Assembly: GCA_032119795.1 (NCBI GenBank) | Contig: JAUMFO010000091.1 | Span: 1-64,000 of the forward strand | Source of the DNA: JAGIBJ01 sp032119795 | Lineage (GTDB): Bacteria > Actinomycetota > Thermoleophilia > Solirubrobacterales > Solirubrobacteraceae | Direction of reading: 5' to 3' | Length of the DNA stretch: 64,000 bases | Shown: piece by piece, positions 52,687 to 60,496 of the stretch | Position numbering within the stretch: position 1 is the first letter of the stretch | Layout: each line of letters begins with the position of its first letter | Notes under the pieces: model-generated | Database searches by the model: none | Told to the model about the DNA's origin: nothing | What the model saw: the letters and a program-made list of their open reading frames with translations, nothing else | Made by a program: the position numbers and the translations under genes

Positions 52687-52983
52687 ATGGCGACCGCTGA
52701 CGAAGTCGAAGAAGCTCTCACCAACGTGATCGACCCCGAACTCGGGCTCGACTTCGTGGAACTTGGCCTCATCTACGGCATCGAGGTAGAAGGCAGCCAC
52801 GTCCACGTGACGTTCTCCCTCACCTCGCCCGGCTGCCCAATCGGCCCGCAGGTCTCCGAGCAGATCGAAGAGTTCGCCGGCGAGCTCGACGGCGTCGAAA
52901 CCGTCGAATCCAGCCTCGTCTTCACCCCGCCGTGGACCCCCGACCGCATGTCTGAAGACGCCAAATTCGCCCTCGGCTACTGA
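52687..52983 (+). CDS. MIP18/SufT-family iron-sulfur assembly protein
   Basis: 98 residues. The DUF59/MIP18 core NVIDPELGLDFVELGLIYG and TSPGCPIGP, with the conserved Cys, is clear. These small proteins help to load iron-sulfur clusters into targets; the window has several candidates (GltB/D, IspH, the nuclease pair). The stop codon and the three codons before it form the first arm of repeat S3. Confidence 0.88.
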   Translation: MATADEVEEALTNVIDPELGLDFVELGLIYGIEVEGSHVHVTFSLTSPGCPIGPQVSEQIEEFAGELDGVETVESSLVFTPPWTPDRMSEDAKFALGY

Positions 52984-53088
52984 GGGCCTCTCGCTTGCAT
53001 CTTCCGTCCGTGTGAATCCGACACGGCCCAAGGCCTGAGTCGGCTCCACCCGAACGGAATCTGCGGCGCGATAGGCGCCTCAGTAGCC
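52975..53088 (+). repeat. S3: structured repeat family S, copy 3
   Basis: Outer stem GGCTACTGAGG (52975-52985, containing the SufT-like gene stop) with CCTCAGTAGCC (53078-53088). TTCCGT/ACGGAA and CCGAC/GTCGG stems lie inside. Bases 52994-53085 are identical to 53102-53193 of S4. Confidence 0.85.
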
Positions 53089-53196
53089 GAGGGCTTCGCC
53101 CCTTGCATCTTCCGTCCGTGTGAATCCGACACGGCCCAAGGCCTGAGTCGGCTCCACCCGAACGGAATCTGCGGCGCGATAGGCGCCTCAGTAACC
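53089..53196 (+). repeat. S4: structured repeat family S, copy 4
   Basis: Tandem neighbour of S3 at a 108-base period, with 92 identical bases (53102-53193). Its 5' arm has changed (GAGGGCTTCGCCCC), so the outer stem is weaker, while all inner stems are the same as in S3. Confidence 0.83.
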
Positions 53197-53210
53197 GAGG
53201 GGCCCTCGGT
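53194..53210. terminator. Compact hairpin between convergent genes
   Basis: ACCGAGGG and CCCTCGGT pair around a single base (practically a 6-bp stem with a 5-base loop), 19 bases before the stop of the 53229 gene. The right half resembles a direct copy of the SufT-like gene tail. Confidence 0.45.
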
Positions 53211-53228
53211 GACTGGGGTCGTTTGGTT

Positions 53229-53660
53229 CTAACGGGTGACGCCGTAGGTGCCGGCGAGCGCCGCTGACTTCATCGCGCGGGCGGCGCGCAGCGAACCGAT
53301 CACGCCGTGCACGCTGCGCTGGTCAACAACCTTGCCGTGCTGTTTCTCGCGCAGCACCACGGTGTGCTGCTTGAGGCCGACCACGAGCGCGAGGACCGTC
53401 AGCGGAATGATCAGCGCGATCACCACGGCCAGCTCTGCGACGAAGATCAGCAGCGGCACCACGAAGATGATCAGCAGGATCGCCAGGATGAGGACCCCGA
53501 AGACGACGAGGATGCCGAGCGCGTCGTCGCCACCGAGATCGCCGAGGCCGTCGCCCATGCTGCCGAGATCAGGGCTGTGGAGATCGGGCTTCCATCCGAG
53601 CTTCGGCAGGTGCCGCTCGATCGCGAACTCCTGACCGAGGCTCGTAGAGAAGGAACTCAT
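53229..53660 (-). CDS. Hypothetical membrane protein, 143 aa
   Basis: Not recognised. Two adjacent hydrophobic helices (about 48-72 and 74-96, LGILVVFGVLILAILLIIFV then VAELAVVIALIIPLTVLALV) with a Gly/Asp-rich N-terminal part and a basic C-terminal tail. It sits eight bases downstream of the WS/DGAT gene and is probably its operon partner. Confidence 0.65.
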   Translation of the reverse strand: MSSFSTSLGQEFAIERHLPKLGWKPDLHSPDLGSMGDGLGDLGGDDALGILVVFGVLILAILLIIFVVPLLIFVAELAVVIALIIPLTVLALVVGLKQHTVVLREKQHGKVVDQRSVHGVIGSLRAARAMKSAALAGTYGVTR

Positions 53661-53667
53661 TGGCGGT

Positions 53668-55086
53668 TTAGCCGAAGGCGTCCGAGCCCTGATGCTCGTG
53701 CGCGAGCCGCACGAGCTCAGCCAGCGACTCCGTGATCCCGTCGGAGATCACGTCGATGTCGGGGATCGTGTCGAAGTCCGCCAGGAGCCCGAAGTCGAGT
53801 CCGCCGTCGTACGAGAACACCGCCACCGAGAGGCCGTGGCCGTTGGGAAGGAACGCGATCGGGAAGATGTCGAGCAGCTTGCGACCGACCATGTAGAGCG
53901 GCAGCTGCGGCCCCGGCACGTTCGTCACGAGCAGGTTGAAGAAGTGCGTCGAGAACTGCAAACGCGACGCCTGCGCCAGGAGGGTCGGCGGAGCAAGGTT
54001 CTGCACGCTGGCCAGCACGCCGGCACCTAGTGCCTGGCCGGAGGCCTTGAGCTCGTCCATGGCTTGGCGCACGATCAAGTAGCGGTCCAGCGCATCGTCG
54101 ACGTAGACCGGCAGCGGCCCCTGCATCACGGCGAGCTTGTTGCCGAACTCACCGCGCTCGGCGTCAGCGCGGACGGACACCGGCACGAGCGCCCGAAGCT
54201 CAAGGCCCTCGGTCCGCACGCCGCGAGAAACGAGCCACTTGCGGAGAGCGCCGGTCACGATCGTCACGACGACATCGTTGATCGAGCCACCGAACGTGTT
54301 CTTCACGAGCCGCAGATCGGTCAGCTGGGTGCGCACGCCGCGGTAGCGACGGTGGGGGCCAGCGAGCTGGTTGAGCGGCGACGACGGAGCGGGCGCGAGC
54401 GACGCCCACGCGATCGAGCCGACGCCCCGAGCGACCTCGCGAACCTTGCGCGCAGCCTGGTCGGGCTGCGACACCGCATGCAGCGCGCCGGTGGCGGCGC
54501 CGATCACGTCGCGGGCGGTGCCCTGCAGTGAGCGGCCGAGAAGATCCATCGCGCCCGGCGTGGGCTGCGGGCTCCACGGCTTGAGGTCGGGCTCCTCCGG
54601 CATCTCGGGCCCGAGCGTGCACAGGACGGTCGCGAGGTCGACACCGGAGACGCCGTCGATCAGCGCATGGTGCGTCTTGGAGATCAGCGCGAAGCGGTTC
54701 TCTTCCAAGCCCTCGACGATCCACAGCTCCCACAGGGGGCGGCCGCGATCCAGTCGCTGGGAGAAGATCCGCGCCGCGAGCTTCATCAGCTCCTCCTCGT
54801 TGCCCGGCGAGGGCAGCGCGGTGTGACGGATGTGATCCTCGATGTCGAAGGACTCGTCGTCGATCCAGTACGGGCGGCCCGCCTCGCGCGGCGGGTAGTG
54901 CAGCCGTTGGCGGTAGCGGGGAACCAGATGGATCCGCATGCGAACGGAGTCCAGTACGTCGGCGAGCTCAGGTGGTGGCCCTTCGCAGACGGCGATCGCG
55001 CCGATATGCATCAGCGCAGCGTCGTCCTCCTGGTGCAGAAAACCCGCGTCGATTCCGCTGAGCTGGTCCAGGTGCTGCTGCGCCAC
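53668..55086 (-). CDS. Wax ester synthase/diacylglycerol acyltransferase (WS/DGAT)
   Basis: 472 residues, the usual length. The catalytic HHxxxDG motif is HHALIDG (about 139), with the family N-terminus QLSGIDAGFLHQE and the C-terminal NVPGPQLPLYMVG. It esterifies fatty acyl-CoA to diacylglycerol or alcohols to make storage lipid and is frequent in Actinobacteria. GTG 55086 puts the conserved N-terminus at the start; an in-frame codon 13 residues upstream is an alternative. Confidence 0.9.
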   Translation of the reverse strand: MAQQHLDQLSGIDAGFLHQEDDAALMHIGAIAVCEGPPPELADVLDSVRMRIHLVPRYRQRLHYPPREAGRPYWIDDESFDIEDHIRHTALPSPGNEEELMKLAARIFSQRLDRGRPLWELWIVEGLEENRFALISKTHHALIDGVSGVDLATVLCTLGPEMPEEPDLKPWSPQPTPGAMDLLGRSLQGTARDVIGAATGALHAVSQPDQAARKVREVARGVGSIAWASLAPAPSSPLNQLAGPHRRYRGVRTQLTDLRLVKNTFGGSINDVVVTIVTGALRKWLVSRGVRTEGLELRALVPVSVRADAERGEFGNKLAVMQGPLPVYVDDALDRYLIVRQAMDELKASGQALGAGVLASVQNLAPPTLLAQASRLQFSTHFFNLLVTNVPGPQLPLYMVGRKLLDIFPIAFLPNGHGLSVAVFSYDGGLDFGLLADFDTIPDIDVISDGITESLAELVRLAHEHQGSDAFG

Positions 55087-55254
55087 GAGGGCGATCCTAA
55101 CCGGGCCCGCGGGCGCAAGTCGCACGGTGCGTCACACAGCGCAGGCTGCCGCTCGCCAGCGCCTTCTCCCCGACCCGTTCGTGACCCGGATTTCTGCCGA
55201 TTGCGGGAGGTCCGCTGGCCCCCGAGCGGCAGGCGATGTGCGACGCTGAACGAG

Positions 55255-56220
55255 ATGAGCGCGCCCACACCTGCCTCCGGCGAAGAGCCCGCCAAGCTCT
55301 CGTATCGCGTGCTCATCATCGTGCTGATCGCCCAGTTCGTGATCGGCGCGGCGCTGCTCACTTGGGTCGGGATCGGCCGGCCCGTGCCGGGGATGGCCAA
55401 GGAGTCGACGACCGGCGCGCCAGACTCCGTGGCTCCGCGCGCCAAGGTGAATCGGTTCGATGGACCTCGCGCCTTCAAGCTCCTCGAACGCCAGGTCAAG
55501 GTCTACGGCTCGCGGCCAGCTGGCTCCGAAGCCTCCAGGCGGCTCGGCGACGACCTCGTCAAACGCCTTCCAGGTGGCGCGTTTGAAGCGGTGCCCGGCG
55601 GGCTGCGCAACATCGTCGGCACGCTGCCCGGCACCGGTGCCCCGATCGTCGTCGGCGCCCACTACGACACCGAGGCGACCATCCCCGGCCACGTCGGCGC
55701 CAATGATGGAGCGGCGGGGACGGCGGCCGTCGTCGAGCTGGCCCGCGCCCTCAGCAAGACCGATCGCGGCGACGACGCACCCCCGATCCGGTTCGTGCTC
55801 TTCGACGGGGAAGAGGAGCCCGCCGGCGCCGAGGACGAGCCGTTTGAGGAGGTCGCCTTGCGCGGCTCCAAAGTCGAGGCAGGGAGGGAGCCCAAGGCGC
55901 GCGCGATGATCCTGCTCGACTACATCGCTGAGCGGCGAGGCCTGCACCTCCCTCGCGAAGAAAACTCCGACCGCGCCCTCTGGTCGCGCCTGCGCACGGC
56001 TTCCAAGAACGTCGGCACCTCGGCGCTGTTCCCGAAGAAGTCGACGGTCGCGATCATCGACGACCACATCCCGTTCGTCAGGCGCGGCATCCCGGCGATC
56101 GACCTGATCGACTTCGATTACCCGCAGCGCGACAGTACGGCCGACGATCTCGCGCACGTGAGCGAGCGCAGCCTCGACGCCGTCGGCGAGACGGTGCTGC
56201 AGCTCCTGCGGACCTGGTGA
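55255..56220 (+). CDS. Membrane-anchored M28-family metallopeptidase
   Basis: 321 residues. One membrane helix (about 18-42) followed by an M28 (aminopeptidase/glutaminyl cyclase-like) domain. Zinc and catalytic landmarks are GAHYDT, ANDGAAGTAA, DGEEEP and DDHIPFVRRGIPAIDLID. Either aminopeptidase or glutaminyl cyclase activity is possible. ATG 55255 is the first start compatible with the membrane helix. Confidence 0.83.
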   Translation: MSAPTPASGEEPAKLSYRVLIIVLIAQFVIGAALLTWVGIGRPVPGMAKESTTGAPDSVAPRAKVNRFDGPRAFKLLERQVKVYGSRPAGSEASRRLGDDLVKRLPGGAFEAVPGGLRNIVGTLPGTGAPIVVGAHYDTEATIPGHVGANDGAAGTAAVVELARALSKTDRGDDAPPIRFVLFDGEEEPAGAEDEPFEEVALRGSKVEAGREPKARAMILLDYIAERRGLHLPREENSDRALWSRLRTASKNVGTSALFPKKSTVAIIDDHIPFVRRGIPAIDLIDFDYPQRDSTADDLAHVSERSLDAVGETVLQLLRTW

Positions 56221-56225
56221 GCGGC

Positions 56226-56243
56226 GCCCGGGGCGGCCCGGGC
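56226..56243 (+). terminator. GC-rich hairpin downstream of the M28 gene
   Basis: GCCCGGG-GCGG-CCCGGGC, perfect 7-bp stem, six bases after the stop codon. Confidence 0.5.
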
Positions 56244-56282
56244 TGTGTGCGCGGAAGCGTCGCCGCCGGAGCGCAATCCGCC

Positions 56283-56288
56283 TACACT
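56283..56288 (+). promoter_or_regulatory. -10-like box before ispH
   Basis: TACACT, eight bases before ATG 56297, overlapping a TAGGAG ribosome site. Confidence 0.4.
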
Positions 56289-56296
56289 GGTAGGAG

Positions 56297-57256
56297 ATGT
56301 CGATCGAGAAGATCCTGCTTGCCTGCCCGCGCGGGTACTGCGCCGGCGTGAGTCGTGCCGTGGAGACCGTCGAGCGTGCGCTCGACCTGCACGGCGCGCC
56401 CGTTTACGTGCGCAAAGAGATCGTCCACAACAAACACGTCGTGGAGACGCTCCGCGACCGTGGCGCCATCTTCGTCGACGAGCTCGTGGACGAGATCCCG
56501 GAGGGAGCCATCACGGTCTTCTCCGCGCACGGCGTGTCACCGGCCGTCCACGCCGATGCTGAGCGCCGCCAGCTGCGCACCATCGACGCGACGTGCCCGC
56601 TCGTGACGAAGGTCCACCGCGAGGCCGTCAAGTTCGCCGCCGAGGGCTACACGATCGTCTTCATCGGCCACGGCGGCCACGAGGAGGTCGAGGGCACGAT
56701 GGGGGAGGCCCCCGAGAGCATGGTGCTGGTGGAGACCGAGGCCGACGTCGACGAGCTCGACTTCGCGCCCGACGCCAAACTGGCGTACCTCTCCCAGACG
56801 ACCCTGGCCGTCACCGAGACGCGCGACATCATCGCCCGCCTGCGCGAGCGATTCCCGAGCATTATCGGCCCCCGCACCGACGACATTTGTTATGCCACGA
56901 CGAACCGCCAGGCGGCCGTCAAGGAACTCGCCCCGCATTGCGATCTCGTGCTCGTGATCGGCTCGCAGAACTCGTCGAACTCCAAGCGCCTCGTCGAGGT
57001 GGCCAAGGAGAACGGCGCCGACTCCTATCTGATCGACAGCGAGACCGAGGTCCAGGAAGCGTGGCTGGACGAGGTCGAGGTCATCGGCATCACCTCCGGC
57101 GCGTCAGCTCCGGAGGAGCTCGTCGAGCGACTCGTGGCGTTCCTGCGTGAGCGTGGTGCCCCGGAGCCTGAGGACTTCGAGGTGTTGCGTGAAGACGTGC
57201 GCTTCATGCTCCCCAAGGAGATCCGTAAGGGCATGGCCGCCGCCGCTCAGAGCTAG
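56297..57256 (+). CDS. ispH: 4-hydroxy-3-methylbut-2-enyl diphosphate reductase
   Basis: Last enzyme of the MEP isoprenoid pathway, making IPP and DMAPP. 319 residues. The three iron-sulfur cysteines lie in LACPRGYCAGV, ATCPLVTKVH and the later IGSQNSSNS region together with DDICYATTN; the His residues of the active site (HNKHVV, GHGGHEEVEG) are present. A TAGGAG ribosome site precedes the ATG. Confidence 0.95.
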   Translation: MSIEKILLACPRGYCAGVSRAVETVERALDLHGAPVYVRKEIVHNKHVVETLRDRGAIFVDELVDEIPEGAITVFSAHGVSPAVHADAERRQLRTIDATCPLVTKVHREAVKFAAEGYTIVFIGHGGHEEVEGTMGEAPESMVLVETEADVDELDFAPDAKLAYLSQTTLAVTETRDIIARLRERFPSIIGPRTDDICYATTNRQAAVKELAPHCDLVLVIGSQNSSNSKRLVEVAKENGADSYLIDSETEVQEAWLDEVEVIGITSGASAPEELVERLVAFLRERGAPEPEDFEVLREDVRFMLPKEIRKGMAAAAQS

Positions 57257-57270
57257 CGCGGGCTCGCTTC

Positions 57271-58494
57271 GTGGCCACCACGCTCCTGATCTCCGACCTC
57301 CATCTCGGAGGGCGGCTGAAGACCGACGTGCTCCGTGCGCCGAAGCCACGCGAGGTCCTGAAGGAGCGCCTCGCCGAGGTCGACCGAGTGATTCTGCTTG
57401 GCGACGTCATGGAGTTCCGGCACTCGCCGCAGCGTGATGCGCTGCGGCAGGGCCTGCCGATCCTGTCTGATCTGGCGACCTCGCTGCGCAAGGGCACGGA
57501 GGTCGTGATCGTGCCCGGCAACCACGACTGGGCGCTGCTGGAAGGCTGGCATGCGCGCCGCGCAGCCATGGAACTCGGGCCGCCCGCGATGCGACTCGAC
57601 GAGACGATCGGCGCAGCCGAGGCTTCCGAGGCCGCCGCCGCCATCGAGGCGGCAATGAAGCGGCCGGTCGAGCTTCGCTACCCGGGGCTCTGGGTCGAGG
57701 ACGGCATCTACGCCACCCACGGCCACTACCTCGACGTGCACGCGCTGCTGCCGACCGTCGAGCGGCTCGGTGCGGGCGCCCTGCAGCGCCTCTCCGGCGA
57801 GATGGTCCCGCTGGCCGCAAGGCCCGCCGACTACGAGCGGGTGCTCGCGCCCTGGTACGCCTTTATCGGCGCGAGCGTGGAGCGGCTCTCCGCCAACGCC
57901 TCTACGCGCCGAGCCACGAGCAGCGCGCGGGCCTACGAGCGTCTGCGCAAAGGCACGCCCCGCGCCAAAGCGTTCGCCGTCGGGCTTCGCGCCGGCGTCG
58001 CCGCGCTCAACGTCACGGGAATCGGGCCGCTCTCAGCCGAACTCTCCGGCCAGGCGATGATCGCCAGCGCGATGCATGCCATCGACGAGGTCGACGCGCG
58101 CCTGAACATCGGCGCCGACCACCTGATCTTCGGCCACTGCCACCGGCCCGGGCCGCTCGAAAGCGACGACCCCGACGCGTGGCTGACCCGCGTCGGCACC
58201 CGCCTGTGGAACACCGGCAACTGGGTCTACGAGCCCCGCTTCCAGACGCCCTCAAAGATCGACAGCGCCTACTGGCCTGGGACTGCCATCGTCACCGACG
58301 GCAGCGGCGCGCCGCGGACCGAGCGGATCCTGAGCGAGATGGCCTCCACCGAACTGCTCGGCGACCACGGCGATCTCACGGCACCGGTGCGGCTGGACCC
58401 GCCAGAGGACGGCCAGCCTGCGGCGCCGAATCCGGCCTCCGGAGTCGACGTCGATGTCGACGCCGTCGCGGCCGAACCGGCTGCGCCGTCCTAG
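57271..58494 (+). CDS. Calcineurin-like metallophosphoesterase
   Basis: 407 residues. Metal-binding motifs in order: ISDLHLGG, LLGDVMEF, VPGNHDW, THGHYLD and FGHCHRPG, all intact. The last ~70 residues are acidic and low complexity. Substrate unknown; it resembles UDP-2,3-diacylglucosamine hydrolase-like proteins only in the core motifs. GTG 57271 begins 15 bases after ispH, so the two are probably co-transcribed. Confidence 0.85.
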   Translation: MATTLLISDLHLGGRLKTDVLRAPKPREVLKERLAEVDRVILLGDVMEFRHSPQRDALRQGLPILSDLATSLRKGTEVVIVPGNHDWALLEGWHARRAAMELGPPAMRLDETIGAAEASEAAAAIEAAMKRPVELRYPGLWVEDGIYATHGHYLDVHALLPTVERLGAGALQRLSGEMVPLAARPADYERVLAPWYAFIGASVERLSANASTRRATSSARAYERLRKGTPRAKAFAVGLRAGVAALNVTGIGPLSAELSGQAMIASAMHAIDEVDARLNIGADHLIFGHCHRPGPLESDDPDAWLTRVGTRLWNTGNWVYEPRFQTPSKIDSAYWPGTAIVTDGSGAPRTERILSEMASTELLGDHGDLTAPVRLDPPEDGQPAAPNPASGVDVDVDAVAAEPAAPS

Positions 58495-58496
58495 CC

Positions 58497-58517
58497 GCTC
58501 CCGGCACCGCCGGGAGC
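58497..58517. terminator. Bidirectional terminator between convergent genes
   Basis: GCTCCCGGC-ACC-GCCGGGAGC, perfect 9-bp stem, between the stops of the metallophosphoesterase and thioredoxin-like genes. Confidence 0.75.
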
Positions 58518-58522
58518 AGGGC

Positions 58523-59434
58523 TTAGCTGATCGGCGTCGCCGCGATGCCCGGCTCGAGCTGGATCGCCTCGCAGGACAGGCCGTCCGTCAGCGAGAGGTC
58601 GGCGAGCGTGCCCTCGGCGTCGAGGCCGTGGTCGATCAGCAAGTACGTGCCGTCACCGTCGGCTTCGACGGACGCGGCCCCGAGCGACGCCGTTCCGCTG
58701 CCGCGCAGCTGGAGCCAGACGGCGCCGGCGGCATACGCGCCGCGGTAGTCGCCTTCGACGAGTTCGCCGGGCTCCGGCGCGACGTACTGCGCGGTCTCTG
58801 GGATGGCTTCCGGCAGGTCGGCAGTGGCGGGCGCTTTGACGATCAGCCGTGGCTGCTTGGCGGCCGGCACCGAGGCTCCCTGGTCGCAGCTCTCGTCCTC
58901 CTCCGGCTCCGCCGCTGGCTCGGCGGCCGCGACGGCTGCATCGGCCTCACCCTGAGCGCGGCGCTCAGCCAGCGTGCGCTCGCCGTGTTCCACGAGCGCC
59001 AGGAGGAGACGCTCGCCGTCGGCGTAGCCGCCGAGCCCGTAGTGGGCGTCGACGAGCTTCAGTCCCTGATCAAACGTGTAGCGCGACGGGACGCCCTTGA
59101 GGCCGTACGCGTCGGCGATCAGCAGGTCTTGGTCGATCACGACCGGCATCGTGAGCCCGAGCCGCGTTACGGCCCGCTCGACGTCCTGCGTCGTGGTCCC
59201 CGCGCCGTCACCGTCGACGTGCACGGCGATCACGCGCGCGGCGCGTGGGCCGTACGCCTGGTGCCAGCGCTCGAGCTCGAGCAGCGGCCGGATCGAGACG
59301 GCCCGTCGGCAGTCCCAGAAGGCGATCACCAGCGGGCGACCGAGCTGCTTGTCGATCCGCAACTGCTGGGTATTGATCCACGGCAGACCGCGTGGGAAGG
59401 GTGGGCAATGGATGGTGTCGGTGGCCGGACGCAC
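58523..59434 (-). CDS. Thioredoxin-fold (TlpA/DipZ-like) protein without CxxC
   Basis: 303 residues. The first 150 residues follow a TlpA/AhpC-type thioredoxin fold (PLVIAFWDC, AVHVDGDGAGT, PVVIDQDLLIADAYGLKGVPSRYTFD with the cis-Pro). The place of the CxxC motif reads WDCRRAV: only one Cys, so disulfide exchange is unlikely. An acidic Ala-rich linker leads to a beta-rich C-terminal domain like that of DipZ. No signal peptide is visible. Confidence 0.72.
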   Translation of the reverse strand: MRPATDTIHCPPFPRGLPWINTQQLRIDKQLGRPLVIAFWDCRRAVSIRPLLELERWHQAYGPRAARVIAVHVDGDGAGTTTQDVERAVTRLGLTMPVVIDQDLLIADAYGLKGVPSRYTFDQGLKLVDAHYGLGGYADGERLLLALVEHGERTLAERRAQGEADAAVAAAEPAAEPEEDESCDQGASVPAAKQPRLIVKAPATADLPEAIPETAQYVAPEPGELVEGDYRGAYAAGAVWLQLRGSGTASLGAASVEADGDGTYLLIDHGLDAEGTLADLSLTDGLSCEAIQLEPGIAATPIS

Positions 59435-59623
59435 CGGCGCAAGCTAGCACCAGAGCGCGCAGCAGCGCGAACGCGCCTACTGCCCTGGCTTGACCTTGCC
59501 CCGCCGCAACTTCTGAGCGGCTCGGGGTCTTGAATCACTGTGATAGAAGTCACCGACGGTTCGCCGCTGCCCGCACGATGCGAGGCGCGTCGCGACCTTT
59601 GGGACACCCCACGGAGGAACTCG

Positions 59624-60376
59624 ATGAAGAAGATCGCCCTGCTCTCTGCTGCTACCGCAGCCGCCTTTGCTCTCGCCCCGGCCGCAGCTTTTGCTGAGCC
59701 GCCCGCGCAGAAGCTCGAGGTGAAGCTCACCTCGGCCAAGTCCGGCACGAAGAAGAAGCCGAAGTCGGTCGGCCTGACGATCAACACCGGCACGACCACC
59801 CAGACGGGTGACCCGAAGAAGAAGCACACGATCACGTACGCGAAGATCTCGATGCCGAAGGGCATCAAGCTCAACTACAAGTCGTTCGACGAGTGCAAGC
59901 TCCCGGCAGGCGAAGAGGAGAACGGCGCGTGGTGCGCCGACAACGCTCCGAAGAGCCAGATCGGTACCGGCAGCGCTGAGGCCTCCGTCGTCGACATCGA
60001 CTTCCCGCCGAAGGGCATCCTGACCCCCTACATCGGCAGCTCCGGTCGCCTGCTCATCCGCACCCAGTTCGACTCGCCGGCCGTGATCGACCAGCCGCTG
60101 ATCGGCAAGATCGGTACCGCCTCGGGTGGGTACACGTTCGACTTCAACGTGCCGACCACGCTGCAGACCCCAATCGAGAACGCTGATCAGCAGATCAACG
60201 AGTTCAAGCTGAACTTCAAGGCCAAGACCGCCAAGGTCAGCAGCTCCAAGAAGGTCGGCCTCATCGAGCTCGTGTCCTGCCCGAAGGGTGGCTACGTCTT
60301 CAAGGGCGAGTTCCGCTTCAAGGCTGGCGAGACGGTCACCACCTCCACGACCGTCAAGTGCACGCAGGGTAAGTAA
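59624..60376 (+). CDS. Exported beta-rich protein, 250 aa
   Basis: Signal peptide 1 to about 23 (MKKIALLSAATAAAFALAP, cleavage after AFA), then a Lys/Thr/Gly-rich beta-type protein with four Cys. Codon use is very regular, suggesting strong expression. Function unknown; similar small exported proteins are common in Thermoleophilia, which is recollection, not proof. ATG 59624 has GGAGG eight bases upstream. Confidence 0.78.
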   Translation: MKKIALLSAATAAAFALAPAAAFAEPPAQKLEVKLTSAKSGTKKKPKSVGLTINTGTTTQTGDPKKKHTITYAKISMPKGIKLNYKSFDECKLPAGEEENGAWCADNAPKSQIGTGSAEASVVDIDFPPKGILTPYIGSSGRLLIRTQFDSPAVIDQPLIGKIGTASGGYTFDFNVPTTLQTPIENADQQINEFKLNFKAKTAKVSSSKKVGLIELVSCPKGGYVFKGEFRFKAGETVTTSTTVKCTQGK

Positions 60377-60422
60377 CCAGGACTCCCACTGAGTCGCCTC
60401 GGCGGCTCATCTGAGAACCTAT

Positions 60423-60448
60423 GCGGGGCGGCCTTCGGGTCGCCCCGC
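60423..60448 (+). terminator. Terminator with UUCG-type tip
   Basis: GCGGGGCG (60423-60430) pairs with CGCCCCGC (60441-60448); the inner GCC-TTCG-GGT closes a stable tetraloop. TGCGTTTCT follows. Ends the exported-protein gene. Confidence 0.75.
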
Positions 60449-60496
60449 TGCGTTTCTGGGGCCGTTGCTCGGTCACGGCGCACGCGCTACTTACAC

